Assembly (NCBI RefSeq): GCF_004521985.1
Contig: NZ_SBHZ01000005.1
Location: 248,001-312,000, forward strand
From: Ectopseudomonas khazarica
GTDB lineage: Bacteria; Pseudomonadota; Gammaproteobacteria; Pseudomonadales; Pseudomonadaceae
DNA: 64,000 bases
Reading direction: 5' to 3'
Shown: piece after piece, positions 61,823 to 64,000 of the stretch
Layout: each line of letters starts with the position of its first letter
How positions within the stretch are numbered: the stretch's first letter is position 1
The notes under the pieces: generated by a model
Told to the model about the DNA's origin: nothing
The model's input: the letters and a program-made list of their open reading frames with translations, nothing else
Databases searched by the model: none
Translations under genes and position numbers: made by a program

Positions 61823-64000
<2,178 letters not shown>

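Overview
The window is a GC-rich chromosomal segment of a Pseudomonas-type gammaproteobacterium. Codon use, the REP-like intergenic repeats and remembered synteny with P. aeruginosa PAO1 support this: the stretch from the Sha antiporter operon to quiP resembles PA1059-PA1032, and the blocks dcd-apbC-metG, rnfABCDGE-nth, gloA-argG-motY-pyrC-rnt-bfd and braC-braD-braE have PAO1 counterparts. A P. mendocina/P. oleovorans-like species is a plausible guess. Nearly all of the window is core genome. No tRNA, rRNA, CRISPR array, insertion sequence or prophage was seen.

Layout. 1-3333: the end of a tripartite tricarboxylate transporter operon (TctC end, TctB, TctA) plus an AbrB-family membrane protein. 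3385-8880: an RluA-type pseudouridine synthase, a COG3650 lipoprotein, a GAPDH, a COG2509 flavoprotein, a small membrane protein and a GNAT acetyltransferase. 8989-14713 (minus strand): the six-gene Sha/Mrp cation/proton antiporter operon. 15073-19514 (minus): SlyB, then a glycerate block of glycerate kinase, GntP permease and CdaR regulator. 19612-22791: ProQ/FinO RNA chaperone and PdxH, separated by one AT-rich accessory gene for a stand-alone P-loop ATPase, the only clearly foreign-looking gene here.

22882-34720: envelope and conserved small genes: three OmpA-domain lipoproteins, a serine hydrolase, DinG helicase, a CopD-like protein, a collagen-like secreted protein with DUF1145, two SEC-C metal-binding proteins, an uncharacterised lipoprotein, an internally repeated protein, a LEA2 lipoprotein and DUF2489. 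34816-37329: QuiP acyl-homoserine-lactone acylase. 37577-41089: an NAD salvage module in which NrtR is divergent from pncA-pncB-nadE across a large palindrome.

41146-46693: dcd, a cold-shock protein, ApbC, MetG and a DUF4349 lipoprotein. 46818-53973: rnfABCDGE and nth; rnfC carries a tandemly repeated coiled-coil tail, and a cluster of dispersed palindromic repeats separates rnfC from rnfD. 54086-60289: a small acidic protein, GloA, ArgG, MotY, PyrC, RNase T, Bfd with an iron-type promoter, DUF5064 and DUF2288. 60584-64000: the high-affinity branched-chain amino acid transporter braC-braD-braE, cut by the window end.

The most interesting items are the lone AT-rich ATPase between proQ and pdxH, a hairpin that buries the ribosome binding site of one OmpA lipoprotein gene, the 65-residue repeats in RnfC, and several strong candidate operators (NrtR, CdaR, Fur). 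No multi-gene undescribed system could be demonstrated.
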